This document shows, in pieces, positions 53,335 to 61,488 of a stretch of 64,000 nucleotides of DNA. The stretch is from Dellaglioa kimchii (GTDB lineage Bacteria; Bacillota; Bacilli; Lactobacillales; Lactobacillaceae). The stretch lies in contig NZ_CP170736.1 of the NCBI RefSeq assembly GCF_046115505.1, positions 558,001 through 622,000 on the forward strand, read 5' to 3'. The position numbers and the translations under genes were made by a program. Position 1 is the first letter of the stretch, and each line of letters starts with the position of its first letter. The notes below the pieces were generated by a model. It saw nothing but the letters and a program-made list of their open reading frames with translations, was not told the origin of the DNA and made no database searches.

Positions 53335-53377
53335 CGAGCGTATAGATACTTTTAGTAGGTGCGATTCCTACTGCTCG
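53335..53377 (+). ncRNA. Leader module B, copy 5
   Basis: CGAGC (53335-53339) pairs with GCTCG (53373-53377). The inner stem AGTAGG / CCTACT has the 7-nt loop TGCGATT. Compared with copy 4 (AGCAGG/CCTGCT) and copy 2 (AGTGGG/CCCACT), both arms changed together. Confidence 0.7.
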
Positions 53378-53409
53378 CTTTGCACCATAAAAATATTGGG
53401 GGATTTAAA

Positions 53410-53721
53410 ATGAAAAAATTTATTAGCTTACTAGGGGTTCTAAGCGTATCAATGCTACTATTGTCTGCTTGCGAATATAGTTATAATTCTGATTCCAGTT
53501 CTGACAAAAATAGCTCTTCTTCTCAACAGTCGTCTGCATCATCCAACAAAAAGGCCTCATCTTCTAAGGCCAAAGATTCTTCTAAAGAATCTTCATCATC
53601 TGCTAAGAAGACATCTTCTTCTGAAAGCTTTGATATTAATGATAGTACTTCGTCTGCTAAAGACGTTCATATTCATGAATCTGAAGATGGTGCTGATTTT
53701 AATTTTGACACTGGTTCTTGA
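53410..53721 (+). CDS. Ser-rich lipoprotein of unknown function
   Basis: The 103-residue protein starts at ATG 53410 (SD TGGGGGA), giving a lipoprotein signal MKKFISLLGVLSVSMLLLSAC with the lipobox LSAC. Its signal peptide closely resembles that of the Ltp lipoprotein at 50183. The mature part is a long Ser/Lys low-complexity spacer (about 27-75) and an acidic tail HIHESEDGADFNFD. No folded domain is apparent. It may be a surface spacer or the remains of a longer protein. Confidence 0.7.
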   Translation: MKKFISLLGVLSVSMLLLSACEYSYNSDSSSDKNSSSSQQSSASSNKKASSSKAKDSSKESSSSAKKTSSSESFDINDSTSSAKDVHIHESEDGADFNFDTGS

Positions 53722-53799
53722 TCATTTACTTAAGTTAATTGTAAAAGAGATTAGTCTCATTCAAGTAAAAACTGTTATTCAGCTATTAACACACAAAGA

Positions 53800-53842
53800 G
53801 CCTTCAATATTGGAAAAAAATCCAATATTGAAGGCTTTTTTG
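53800..53842 (+). terminator. Strong terminator at the right end of the island
   Basis: A perfect 15-bp stem GCCTTCAATATTGGA / TCCAATATTGAAGGC with an A7 loop, followed by six Ts. It closes the last plus-strand gene before the minus-strand core resumes. Confidence 0.9.
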
Positions 53843-53996
53843 TGATTAAAATTTAAAATACAAGTTATTAAAGATTCCTTATTTACGACGCTCAGTTATA
53901 AATTAATTACTAATAATATCAAGCTCTTAAAATTCACCAACCTGCTTAAATTTTTGTCCAATATTATTGGTTAGCTCCAATTTAAGACTGTTTTAA
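53843..53996. other. Intergenic stretch, nothing identified
   Basis: AT-rich spacer of about 150 bp between the island terminator and the dUTPase stop. No tRNA-derived repeat or gene was seen. Confidence 0.6.
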
Positions 53997-54539
53997 TTAA
54001 TAATTATTTTCTTGTCTTTCAATATTTTCCATATTTTTTTTAACAAATTCATTTTCAATATCATTCCAAGACAATTTTAAATCAACTAACCCGAATTTAA
54101 TAAAAAGATGCCAAGCATGTTTAAAATCTTCTAATTTATGACTAAATAAACTTTTAGAAATCATTAATTTTAATGATAAAAAGACTTTATTCAATGACAT
54201 TGTCATAGGCTTCTTTGCAAAACCATCCATCTCTTCATCACTAATTAATAATAAATAAGTCCATTTATTTTGATTAGCAATATTAAAGAAGAAACTCATT
54301 GCATCAACATATTCTGAGAGTACTGTCTCTTCATGCGTTTTGCCTTTTTCCATTTTTTGTCCACGATTTTCTTTCCAAACTTTAAACCATTCAACCGTAT
54401 TGGCTAATTCTGATAATTCAACATCCAAGCTCACATAGGCATTAAACAATCTTTCTTCAGGACTCCACCTGATTTTCTTATCTTGAATAACATCCCGATC
54501 AAAGCTTCGTTCCATTTGGATCATATCTGTTAAGTTCAC
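53997..54539 (-). CDS. Dimeric dUTP diphosphatase (MazG-like, all-alpha)
   Basis: The enzyme hydrolyses dUTP to dUMP, keeping uracil out of DNA. The 180-residue protein has the metal-binding motifs ELSELAN (E41/E44) and SEYVDAMSFF (E76/D79) of the dUTPase_2 family. I chose GTG 54539 because GGAGGAAA lies 7 bp upstream; the longer TTG start would make that SD coding. It follows the uncharacterised gene at 54597 after a terminator. Confidence 0.88.
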   Translation of the reverse strand: MNLTDMIQMERSFDRDVIQDKKIRWSPEERLFNAYVSLDVELSELANTVEWFKVWKENRGQKMEKGKTHEETVLSEYVDAMSFFFNIANQNKWTYLLLISDEEMDGFAKKPMTMSLNKVFLSLKLMISKSLFSHKLEDFKHAWHLFIKFGLVDLKLSWNDIENEFVKKNMENIERQENNY

Positions 54540-54562
54540 TAAATTTTCCTCCAAAAAAATCT

Positions 54563-54596
54563 GCCCACTAGTAACTAACGGACAGACTTGTTTTTA
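54563..54596 (-). terminator. Terminator after the 54597 gene
   Basis: TCTGTCC faces GGGCAGA (one G-U) with partial inner pairing across the ACTAGTAACTAA region. The minus strand continues in seven Ts. It also forms the leader of the dUTPase gene, so it may attenuate rather than end transcription fully. Confidence 0.65.
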
Positions 54597-55529
54597 TTAT
54601 TTAAAAATCAAGGGATCTGATTTAATACTTAATTCATTTATATTATTCAAGTACCAATTTCTAATGAAAGGTTCATTCAACAAAATATCAAACCATGAAA
54701 TTTCTTGGGCAGCATCCATAACAGTAATAACCCATTTTTCATTATCACTTTCACCCATTTGTTGTTGATCATAAATTGTTATTTCAGATTTAGCTAATTT
54801 TAAAACAGCACTATTATTTGCGCCCGCCTCAACCATTAACTCATTTTCTGAAGCAAGTACGAATAATTCATCGATAACACTTCGTTTAAGTACATCTTCA
54901 GACAATTCGTATCTTGCTGGATTACCTGAATCCAGTAGATTAAGATCAACGCTAAATCCATAATCTTCTTTTAAATACGTTGCAAAGTCAATTAACATCA
55001 TTTCAAGATATTTAATCGATTTTGCGTCTAATTTTTCCAAGTAACTAACAATTAAGACATTTGTAATAGCTGTACTATTAATTCGAATCATTCTTTTACG
55101 TAAATTTAAATAAAATAAAGATTCTCCTGATTCTTGTGCAACATAATAAGCGCCATCATTATCATCAATTTTAAAGGAAAAACTATCTACAACATTAATC
55201 CCAGGTATTTCATGGACAAGTGCTTTTCTAGGCTCTGAGAAGTGTAAAATAGCCGTTTCATTATCATGCAAGTCCATTAAACGGTTAAAGAAGAGTAAAC
55301 AATAATCTGCCGCACTATATTTTTGCGGGAATGTTAAATAATTAGTATCAAGTTGATAACCCATCAAACTCATTGCAGCATCAATCAACTCAACTTTATC
55401 TTGAGTATTCATTAAAACATCTAATGTTTCCGTAAATTTAATCCCATTGTTCAGACTTAATTTAATTTGTTCATTAAAGTTTACCAAACGTGATTTTGTA
55501 GAAACTAACTGCTTTTCTTTTTCAGCCAT
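54597..55529 (-). CDS. Uncharacterised conserved protein
   Basis: The 310-residue protein is soluble, with no signal peptide or membrane helix. It starts with a helical segment (about 1-40) and continues mixed alpha/beta; segments such as FNRLMDLHDNETAILHF and WVITVMDAAQEISWFDILL are distinctive but not assigned by me. It overlaps the neighbouring coiled-coil gene by 1 bp, so the two are translated together and probably act in one complex. Function unknown. Confidence 0.7.
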   Translation of the reverse strand: MAEKEKQLVSTKSRLVNFNEQIKLSLNNGIKFTETLDVLMNTQDKVELIDAAMSLMGYQLDTNYLTFPQKYSAADYCLLFFNRLMDLHDNETAILHFSEPRKALVHEIPGINVVDSFSFKIDDNDGAYYVAQESGESLFYLNLRKRMIRINSTAITNVLIVSYLEKLDAKSIKYLEMMLIDFATYLKEDYGFSVDLNLLDSGNPARYELSEDVLKRSVIDELFVLASENELMVEAGANNSAVLKLAKSEITIYDQQQMGESDNEKWVITVMDAAQEISWFDILLNEPFIRNWYLNNINELSIKSDPLIFK

Positions 55530-56413
55530 TATTCAGTCACCTGTCCTTTTTGACTAATTAAGTGAGATAAATAATTGTAATATAAGGCATCATTTTGTTT
55601 AGTGAATTTTTCAAAATCACCAAATATACCAATAATACTTTGTCTTTCATAACCAATCAACGTATCTTCTTTGGCTAAACTTAAAACATCAGTCTCACTT
55701 GATTTGATATCTTGATATGCGCTGCTGGCCTTTTCATCCATCTCAGTTAACTCTGTTAATCTTTCTTTTAACACGCGACGTTCTTCACGAATACGTCCAG
55801 CATCCCAAGGACGCCCTTTTTCTTGTGAATTACGTTTCATATCTTCGCGAATTTTGTCTTTTTCAGCATCACGTTCATCCTGAGAATCAACTAATTCTTG
55901 ACGCTCTTTATTTTTAATTGAAATTTGATTAATTTTATCTGTATTAACACGTTTATTCGTTTCTTCCAATTCAAAAGACTTAGCTAATTTAGCTAGTTCT
56001 TCTTCATCAAATTTAAATTCAACATTTAAAACGTCTAAATAGCCAAATTCTTTTCGATCCCACCAATTACCAAAATGAATTTTGAATTTTCCAACTTCCA
56101 TTTCTTCAAAATAGAAGAATGGATACGTATCACGTAAATATGAGATAAGTTTCAAACTTAAATATTGTTGAATTTGTGGATAATCTTTAATGACCAACTC
56201 TTCTTGAATGGCCGTTTCCGAAACGCTTCTTTTCTTTAACAATAGTTGTGCGTAACGAGATTGGTTAATGAGTTGATAAACTAATCGATCATCTTCTTGT
56301 TTAATCGCCTCTCTAAGTTGATTTAAGTACTCAACTTTTTTAGAAAGTGTGCGTTCGATATTGTTTGTAGCTTCACTGTGATCCGATAAATTAAATTGAT
56401 TGTCTTTTATCAT
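55529..56413 (-). CDS. Uncharacterised coiled-coil protein
   Basis: The 294-residue protein has an alpha/beta N-terminal half (about 1-145) and a long charged coiled-coil region (about 150-245, rich in Glu, Arg and Lys). Homologues are sometimes labelled SbcC-like, but there is no Walker A motif, so it is not an SbcC ATPase. Its stop overlaps the start of the 54597 gene by 1 bp. It is separated from glnA by a terminator. Confidence 0.7.
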   Translation of the reverse strand: MIKDNQFNLSDHSEATNNIERTLSKKVEYLNQLREAIKQEDDRLVYQLINQSRYAQLLLKKRSVSETAIQEELVIKDYPQIQQYLSLKLISYLRDTYPFFYFEEMEVGKFKIHFGNWWDRKEFGYLDVLNVEFKFDEEELAKLAKSFELEETNKRVNTDKINQISIKNKERQELVDSQDERDAEKDKIREDMKRNSQEKGRPWDAGRIREERRVLKERLTELTEMDEKASSAYQDIKSSETDVLSLAKEDTLIGYERQSIIGIFGDFEKFTKQNDALYYNYLSHLISQKGQVTE

Positions 56414-56482
56414 AGTTTACCCCTTATTCATATTTAATGATTATTTTTTTTACTATGTATTATGATTTTTCTTTGCATAATC

Positions 56483-56520
56483 AAAAAAACTAAAACAATT
56501 TTACTTGTCTTAGTTTCATT
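56483..56520 (-). terminator. Terminator after glnA
   Basis: AAACTAA-ACAA (56487-56498) pairs with TTGT-TTAGTTT (56505-56516). The minus strand ends in seven Ts. Confidence 0.75.
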
Positions 56521-56564
56521 ATCAATCATTTAGTTAGTCATTTCAAACCTTTATTACACTTTTT

Positions 56565-57908
56565 TTAATAAAGTTCTAAATATTGATCTCTTTCCCATTC
56601 AGAAACTTCTTGACGGTAAGCAGCCCATTCTAATTTTTTGGCTTCAATAAAGCTTGGATATAAATGAGGACCCATTGCTTTTTCCATGATATCATCTTTT
56701 TCCAATGCTTTAATGGCATTGTGTAGTGTCGATGGTAAATCACTAATATGATTATCTTGGCGTTCTTGACGGTTCATTACGTAAATGTTTCTATCAACAG
56801 ATGCAGGTGGTACAACTTTATTTCTAAGTCCATCAAGTCCTGCTTCTAAAATAGCAGCAATGACAAGATAAGGATTAGCAGTTGCATCAACACTTCTTAA
56901 CTCTAATCGAGTTGATAACCCACGAGCCATTGGTACACGAACTAATGGCGAACGGTTACGTCCAGACCAAGCAACATACACTGGTGCCTCAAAGCCAGGA
57001 ACAAGACGTTTGTATGAATTGACTGTTGGATTAGTAATCGCTGTGTAACCACGTGCATGTTGTAATAAGCCACCTAAGAAGTGGTAGGCATCTTCAGATA
57101 ATTGCATTTTGTCTTTTTCATCAAAGAATGCATTACCATCTTTATGGAATAATGACATATTAATATGCATCCCTGAACCATTAATACCATTCAATGGTTT
57201 TGGCATAAATGTCGCATGTAACCCATGTTTTCTAGCTACCGTTTTAACGACTAATTTAAATGTTTGGATGTTATCGCAGGCTTGTAAAGCATCTGCGTAT
57301 TTAAAATCAATTTCATGTTGGCCAGGTGCTACTTCATGATGAGAAGCTTCAACATCAAAACCCATGTTTTCAAGTTCTAACACGATATCTCGACGACAAT
57401 TTTCACCTAAATCAACTGGTGCTAAATCGAAATAGCTACCTTTATCGTTTAATTGTGTTGTAGGTTTTCCCGTTATAGGGTCTAATTTAAATAAGAAAAA
57501 TTCTGGTTCAGGTCCAATATTAAATTCAGTAAACCCTAAATCATTCATTTCTTTTAAGACACGGATAAGGTTATTTCTTGGATCACCTTGGAATGGTTTA
57601 CGTTCAGCGTTATAAACTTCACAAATAATACGCGCAATTTTCCCATGTTCATGTTCCCATGGGAAAATCATCCAAGTTGATAAATCTGGGTATAAGTACA
57701 TATCACTTTCTTCGATTCGAACGAATCCGTCGATTGAAGAACCATCGAACATTAATTTGTTTTCTAATAATTTGTCTAGTTGGCTAATCGGAACTTCCAC
57801 GTTCTTAATAATTCCGAATAAATCTGTAAACATAAGTCTTAAAAATTTAACGTTCTCTTTTTTTGCCATTGTAACAATGTCATCTTTAGTGTATGCAGCT
57901 TTTGCCAT
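56565..57908 (-). CDS. glnA: Glutamine synthetase type I
   Basis: GlnA makes glutamine from glutamate, ammonia and ATP. The 447-residue protein is the short (GSI-alpha, feedback-inhibited) form: FDGSSIDGF, GPEPEFFLF, EVAPGQHEIDFK, NGSGMHINMSLF and a C-terminal region with Arg/Glu of the active site. The Glu flap (ITNPTVNSYKRL) is present. There is no adenylylation-loop insert. It is cotranscribed with glnR, whose product senses feedback-inhibited GlnA. Confidence 0.97.
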   Translation of the reverse strand: MAKAAYTKDDIVTMAKKENVKFLRLMFTDLFGIIKNVEVPISQLDKLLENKLMFDGSSIDGFVRIEESDMYLYPDLSTWMIFPWEHEHGKIARIICEVYNAERKPFQGDPRNNLIRVLKEMNDLGFTEFNIGPEPEFFLFKLDPITGKPTTQLNDKGSYFDLAPVDLGENCRRDIVLELENMGFDVEASHHEVAPGQHEIDFKYADALQACDNIQTFKLVVKTVARKHGLHATFMPKPLNGINGSGMHINMSLFHKDGNAFFDEKDKMQLSEDAYHFLGGLLQHARGYTAITNPTVNSYKRLVPGFEAPVYVAWSGRNRSPLVRVPMARGLSTRLELRSVDATANPYLVIAAILEAGLDGLRNKVVPPASVDRNIYVMNRQERQDNHISDLPSTLHNAIKALEKDDIMEKAMGPHLYPSFIEAKKLEWAAYRQEVSEWERDQYLELY

Positions 57909-57933
57909 TTTATCTCTCCTCAGTATTTATAAT

Positions 57934-58323
57934 TTATAGAAGCTTGTTTGTGTTGAAAGAAGGATCGTCAGGATTTTTAAGTCCACTAACTGAGAGAAAT
58001 TCATTTTGAAAAATATGTCTAACATCATTATCTGTCAAAGGCTTTTCTAATAATTTGCGTTGTTTTTTAGCCTGTGCTTCTTTTTCAAAATAAATTTCTT
58101 TAATACCAACCATATTCATGCCTTCATCTAAATAATCTTTAATTTCAAATAACTTATCAATATCATTCAGTGAGTACATTCTGCGATTACCATCATTTCT
58201 TTGGGGCATAATTAACTCCTGCTCCTCATAATAACGAATTTGACGAGCCGTTAAGTCCGTTAATTTCATTACCGTTCCAATTGGTAATACCGCTAATGAT
58301 CGTCTGAGTTCCTTCTCTTTCAT
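57934..58323 (-). CDS. glnR: Nitrogen regulator GlnR (MerR family)
   Basis: GlnR represses glnRA and other nitrogen genes when glutamine is plentiful. The 129-residue protein has a MerR winged helix (IGTVMKLTDLTARQIRYYEEQ, about 16-36; RRMYSLNDIDKLFEIKDYL) and a C-terminal tail that binds GlnA. I chose ATG 58323, with SD AAAGGAGG. The promoter region holds a perfect GlnR operator, indicating autoregulation. Confidence 0.95.
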   Translation of the reverse strand: MKEKELRRSLAVLPIGTVMKLTDLTARQIRYYEEQELIMPQRNDGNRRMYSLNDIDKLFEIKDYLDEGMNMVGIKEIYFEKEAQAKKQRKLLEKPLTDNDVRHIFQNEFLSVSGLKNPDDPSFNTNKLL

Positions 58324-58352
58324 AAACAAGCCTCCTTTTTAATTACACCCTT

Positions 58353-58405
58353 ATAGTAACAAGGAAATAAATGACTGTCAACGTACAATGTTAGATTTTA
58401 TAACA
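58353..58405 (-). promoter_or_regulatory. glnRA promoter with GlnR operator
   Basis: On the minus strand the -35 is TTGACA (58376-58381) and the -10 is TACTAT (58353-58358), 17 bp apart. A perfect GlnR box TGTTAGATTTTATAACA (58389-58405, pattern TGTTA-N7-TAACA) lies just upstream of the -35. Confidence 0.9.
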
Positions 58406-58423
58406 TAGCTTATAAACGATTGT

Positions 58424-59677
58424 TTAATAGAATGTTTTCTCAACCGCAGCTGTAACTGCTAACTTAACATGAGCATACGTTAATCCACCCTGAACATAAA
58501 GCGTATAAGGTTCTCTTATTGGACCATCAGCTGACAATTCGACACTAGCACCTTCAACAAAAGTTCCCGCAGCCATAATGACTTTATCTTCATAACCAGC
58601 CATATCACTTGGCTTTGGTTCAACATATGCATCAACGGGAGATTCACGTTGGATAGCTTGAGCAAATTTAACCATTGGTTCTGGTTTACCAAAGTTAACC
58701 GTTTGAATGAGATCAGTTCTCGGTGCATCCCATTTTGGTGACACATCTAATCCCATTTTTTCAAGTAATGCACTCGTATAGATAGCACCTTTAATTGCCT
58801 CACCTGTTACATGAGGTGCTAAAAAGAACCCTTGAATAAAATCTCTCATAACGTTTAAAGTAGCGCCCTCTTCATTACCAGTACCAGGTGTTGTTAGGCG
58901 GTAACCTGCTTTTTCAATTAAATCAGCACGTCCAACGATGTAACCACCCGTTTTAGCTAAACCACCACCAGCATTTTTAATTAGTGACCCTGACATAATA
59001 TCAGCACCTACCTCTGTTGGTTCAATTGTTTCAGAAAATTCGCCATAACAGTTATCGATAAAAATAATCACATCTTTTGAAATTTTACGAACTTCTTTAA
59101 TTATTTCAGCAATTTCAGATACCATAAAACTATCTCTAGTTGCATACCCACGAGAACGTTGGATTGCAACAACTTTAACCTTATCCGTTAACTTTTCTTT
59201 TAAACCATTAGAATCCATATGATTGTCAGCCGTTAATGGGACGTAATCAAACCCGATACCATATTCTTTCATTGAACCAATACCCGTTCCAGAAATACCA
59301 ATAACTTCCTGAATCGTATCGTATGGCATCCCCGTAATATATAATAAATCATCCCCAGGTCGTAACATGCCAAAAAGGGCTGTTGAAATTGAATGGGTTC
59401 CTGAAACAATTTGTGGTCTCACCATTGCCGCCTCTGTTTTAAAAACATCCGCATAAATACGATCAAGTCCATCACGGCCAATATCATCGTATCCATATCC
59501 TGTTGATCCGGCAAAATATGTTTCAGAAACATTATTTTTCTTAAAAGCTTCCAAGACTTTTTGTTGGTTAAACAAAACCTGTTCATCAATTTCTTTTAGT
59601 CTTGGTTCAATTTGAGTATCAACTTCTCCTACAACGTTTGCTAACTCCTGTGATAAATTATCTGTCCATTTTTGCAT
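58424..59677 (-). CDS. ynbB: YnbB-like PLP-dependent protein ('aluminium resistance' family)
   Basis: The 417-residue protein belongs to a PLP-fold family labelled methionine gamma-lyase-like or aluminium resistance. Visible elements are TYFAGSTGYGYDDIGRDGLD, IFIDNCYGEFSE (PLP-ring Asp/Asn) and SLIKNAGGGLAKTGGYIVG (candidate PLP lysine). The true substrate is unknown. In Firmicutes it sits between miaA and glnR, as here, with 12 bp to miaA. Confidence 0.88.
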   Translation of the reverse strand: MQKWTDNLSQELANVVGEVDTQIEPRLKEIDEQVLFNQQKVLEAFKKNNVSETYFAGSTGYGYDDIGRDGLDRIYADVFKTEAAMVRPQIVSGTHSISTALFGMLRPGDDLLYITGMPYDTIQEVIGISGTGIGSMKEYGIGFDYVPLTADNHMDSNGLKEKLTDKVKVVAIQRSRGYATRDSFMVSEIAEIIKEVRKISKDVIIFIDNCYGEFSETIEPTEVGADIMSGSLIKNAGGGLAKTGGYIVGRADLIEKAGYRLTTPGTGNEEGATLNVMRDFIQGFFLAPHVTGEAIKGAIYTSALLEKMGLDVSPKWDAPRTDLIQTVNFGKPEPMVKFAQAIQRESPVDAYVEPKPSDMAGYEDKVIMAAGTFVEGASVELSADGPIREPYTLYVQGGLTYAHVKLAVTAAVEKTFY

Positions 59678-59689
59678 ATATTCTTCTCC

Positions 59690-60622
59690 TTATGACTTTT
59701 GTCCTTTTAACCAATCCACTATTTGTGTTTCTATTTTGCTTAGTTGTTCCGGATGCTCGATTAAATCAAACCAGTTAACTGCCATTTTATTTCTAAACCA
59801 AGTTAATTGACGTTTTGCATAACGTCTTGAGTTGCGTTTTATTAACTCTGTTGCTTCATCAAGTGATTGTTTTTCTTCAAAATACGCATATAGCTCTTTA
59901 TATCCAATACCTTTACTAGCTGGTAAATCATTGATTTTTTGGTTAAAAAGCCATTTTGCCTCATCAATCAGCCCAGATTCAATCATAAGGTCAACTCGAC
60001 GATTAATCCGATTATATAGCACTGACCTATCAGTCGATAACCCAATAATAAAGGGGTCAAATTCATCCGTTTTTTGATCCGCTTGCGCCGAAAACAATTG
60101 ATTTGATTTTTGAATAACCTCTAATGCCCTGATAACTCGTAGTGTATTATTAACTGGAATTTTTAATGCTGCATTTGGATCTAAGCTTTCTAATTCTTGC
60201 CAAAGTGCCTCAGGACCGATTTTTTCAGCACGTTCTTGTAATTCTTTTCTAAGATTTAAATCGTCGTCATTATCTGTTCCCAATTGAAAATTATCAAGTA
60301 ATGCCTGTAAATAAAATCCGGTCCCACCAACAATTATTGGTAATTTACCTCTAGAGGCGATATCACTAATTGCTGCGCGACTTTCTGCTGTAAAATCAGC
60401 GACTGAATAGCGTTCATCACTATTCTTGTGATTAATTAAATAATGTGGGATTCCATCCATCTCATCTTCTGTAATTTTAGCCGTTCCTATATCTAATTTC
60501 CGGTAAACTTGCATAGAATCGCCTGAAATAATCTCACCATTAAATTTTTTTGCTAATTTTATCGATAAATCAGTTTTACCAACTGCAGTTGGCCCAACAA
60601 TTAACAATACTTTTTGCGTCAT
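59690..60622 (-). CDS. miaA: tRNA dimethylallyltransferase
   Basis: MiaA adds a dimethylallyl group to A37 of tRNAs reading UNN codons. The 310-residue protein has P-loop IVGPTAVGKTDLS (7-19), SGDSMQVYRKLDIGTAK, VGGTGFYLQALL and the C-terminal GYKELYAYF...RYAKRQLTWFR. No hfq gene follows, although some Firmicutes have it there. It is 2 bp from the upstream glycerophosphodiesterase gene. Confidence 0.96.
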   Translation of the reverse strand: MTQKVLLIVGPTAVGKTDLSIKLAKKFNGEIISGDSMQVYRKLDIGTAKITEDEMDGIPHYLINHKNSDERYSVADFTAESRAAISDIASRGKLPIIVGGTGFYLQALLDNFQLGTDNDDDLNLRKELQERAEKIGPEALWQELESLDPNAALKIPVNNTLRVIRALEVIQKSNQLFSAQADQKTDEFDPFIIGLSTDRSVLYNRINRRVDLMIESGLIDEAKWLFNQKINDLPASKGIGYKELYAYFEEKQSLDEATELIKRNSRRYAKRQLTWFRNKMAVNWFDLIEHPEQLSKIETQIVDWLKGQKS

Positions 60623-60624
60623 TT

Positions 60625-61362
60625 TTAATCTCCTTGAATATCTTTTCGTACTTCTATTGCTTTTGCAGGATAATCTGTAAAAATGGCATCATATTTCTTT
60701 TTAAAACAGTAAGTCATATCTTTAACCGAATTAACTGTCCAAGGGCGAATCAATAGCTTCGGCCAAAATAATCCATGTCGTTCTCTCAACCACGTCACAT
60801 CAGGGTGTAAGCTAGTAATTAAATGATGCTTAGCCAATTGACGCGACTCTTTAATTTTAAATTGGAATAAACTTGCAAATTCTGCATCAGGATTAATTTT
60901 TTGCATTCTACGAATTGAGTTTGGATTAAAACTAGAATACAAAAGATGAATATCTGACGGTAATTGTTCCATTTGTTTGTCTACAAGTTCTTCTATACCA
61001 TGATATTCTATATGATTCGTTTTTAATTCTAAATTAAAAGTACCTTTAAAGTTGTTATCTTTTAACAACTCAATTACTTCTTTTAATGTTGGAATTTGTT
61101 CACCTTGATAGTCAGGACTGAATTTAATTCCTGCATCTGCTTTTTTTAATTCCGCTAGTGTCAGATTGACTACCTTACCTGTTAAATTTGTGGTCCTATC
61201 AATTTTTTCATCATGCATAATGATTAGTTCACCATCTTTAGACAACTGAACATCAGTCTCAATACCATCAGCTCCTGCATCTATTGCGGACTGAAAACTA
61301 ACTAATGTATTTTCTGGTCTGGTTCCCTTACTTCCGCGATGCGCATAAATTTTGGTCTGCAT
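60625..61362 (-). CDS. glpQ: Glycerophosphodiester phosphodiesterase
   Basis: The 245-residue cytoplasmic enzyme (no signal peptide) hydrolyses glycerophosphodiesters. TIM-barrel metal motifs: YAHRGSKGTRPENTLVSF, GADGIETDVQLSKDGELIIMHD and NLELK. I chose ATG 61362 (MQTKIYAHRG), spaced after GGGGTGAC. It is the first gene of a run into miaA and ynbB. Confidence 0.93.
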   Translation of the reverse strand: MQTKIYAHRGSKGTRPENTLVSFQSAIDAGADGIETDVQLSKDGELIIMHDEKIDRTTNLTGKVVNLTLAELKKADAGIKFSPDYQGEQIPTLKEVIELLKDNNFKGTFNLELKTNHIEYHGIEELVDKQMEQLPSDIHLLYSSFNPNSIRRMQKINPDAEFASLFQFKIKESRQLAKHHLITSLHPDVTWLRERHGLFWPKLLIRPWTVNSVKDMTYCFKKKYDAIFTDYPAKAIEVRKDIQGD

Positions 61363-61488
61363 ATACAAGTCACCCCTAACTTTCAAAAATTATTATATCA
61401 TTAATCGTAAAATAGCGGTGCTTTTAGTGGCAATTTTAGATTGAATAAGTCATAATAAAGATGTCAAATGAATAAGGAGGTCTACATA

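Noticed and set aside
46800..53377. Module B repeats as a CRISPR array or integron attC sites
   Set aside because: Copies are separated by whole genes of different length, not by regular spacers, no cas or integron integrase gene is present, and the elements sit at translation starts.
46800..53377. Module B as tRNA genes or tRNA fragments
   Set aside because: Only the T-loop-like hairpin resembles tRNA. There is no acceptor stem, anticodon arm or 7-bp/5-bp arrangement.
47674..53377. Module B hairpins as simple intrinsic terminators
   Set aside because: The helix is followed by only three or four Ts and then by an SD and a gene; the loop sequence is conserved, which terminators do not need.
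53800..53842. The 15-bp palindrome as a mobile miniature element
   Set aside because: Its position after the last gene, the A7 loop and the following T6 make it a standard terminator.
53630..53845. Open frame overlapping the Ser-rich lipoprotein and its terminator
   Set aside because: It lacks an SD, runs through the terminator stem and overlaps a better-supported gene in another frame.
45861..53996. A second copy of the tRNA-Arg 3' end (attR)
   Set aside because: I looked for GAGTTCGAATCTCAC and the acceptor sequence downstream and saw none in the window.
55529..56413. SbcC exonuclease
   Set aside because: No Walker A or ABC signature is present and the length is far too short; only the coiled coil is similar.
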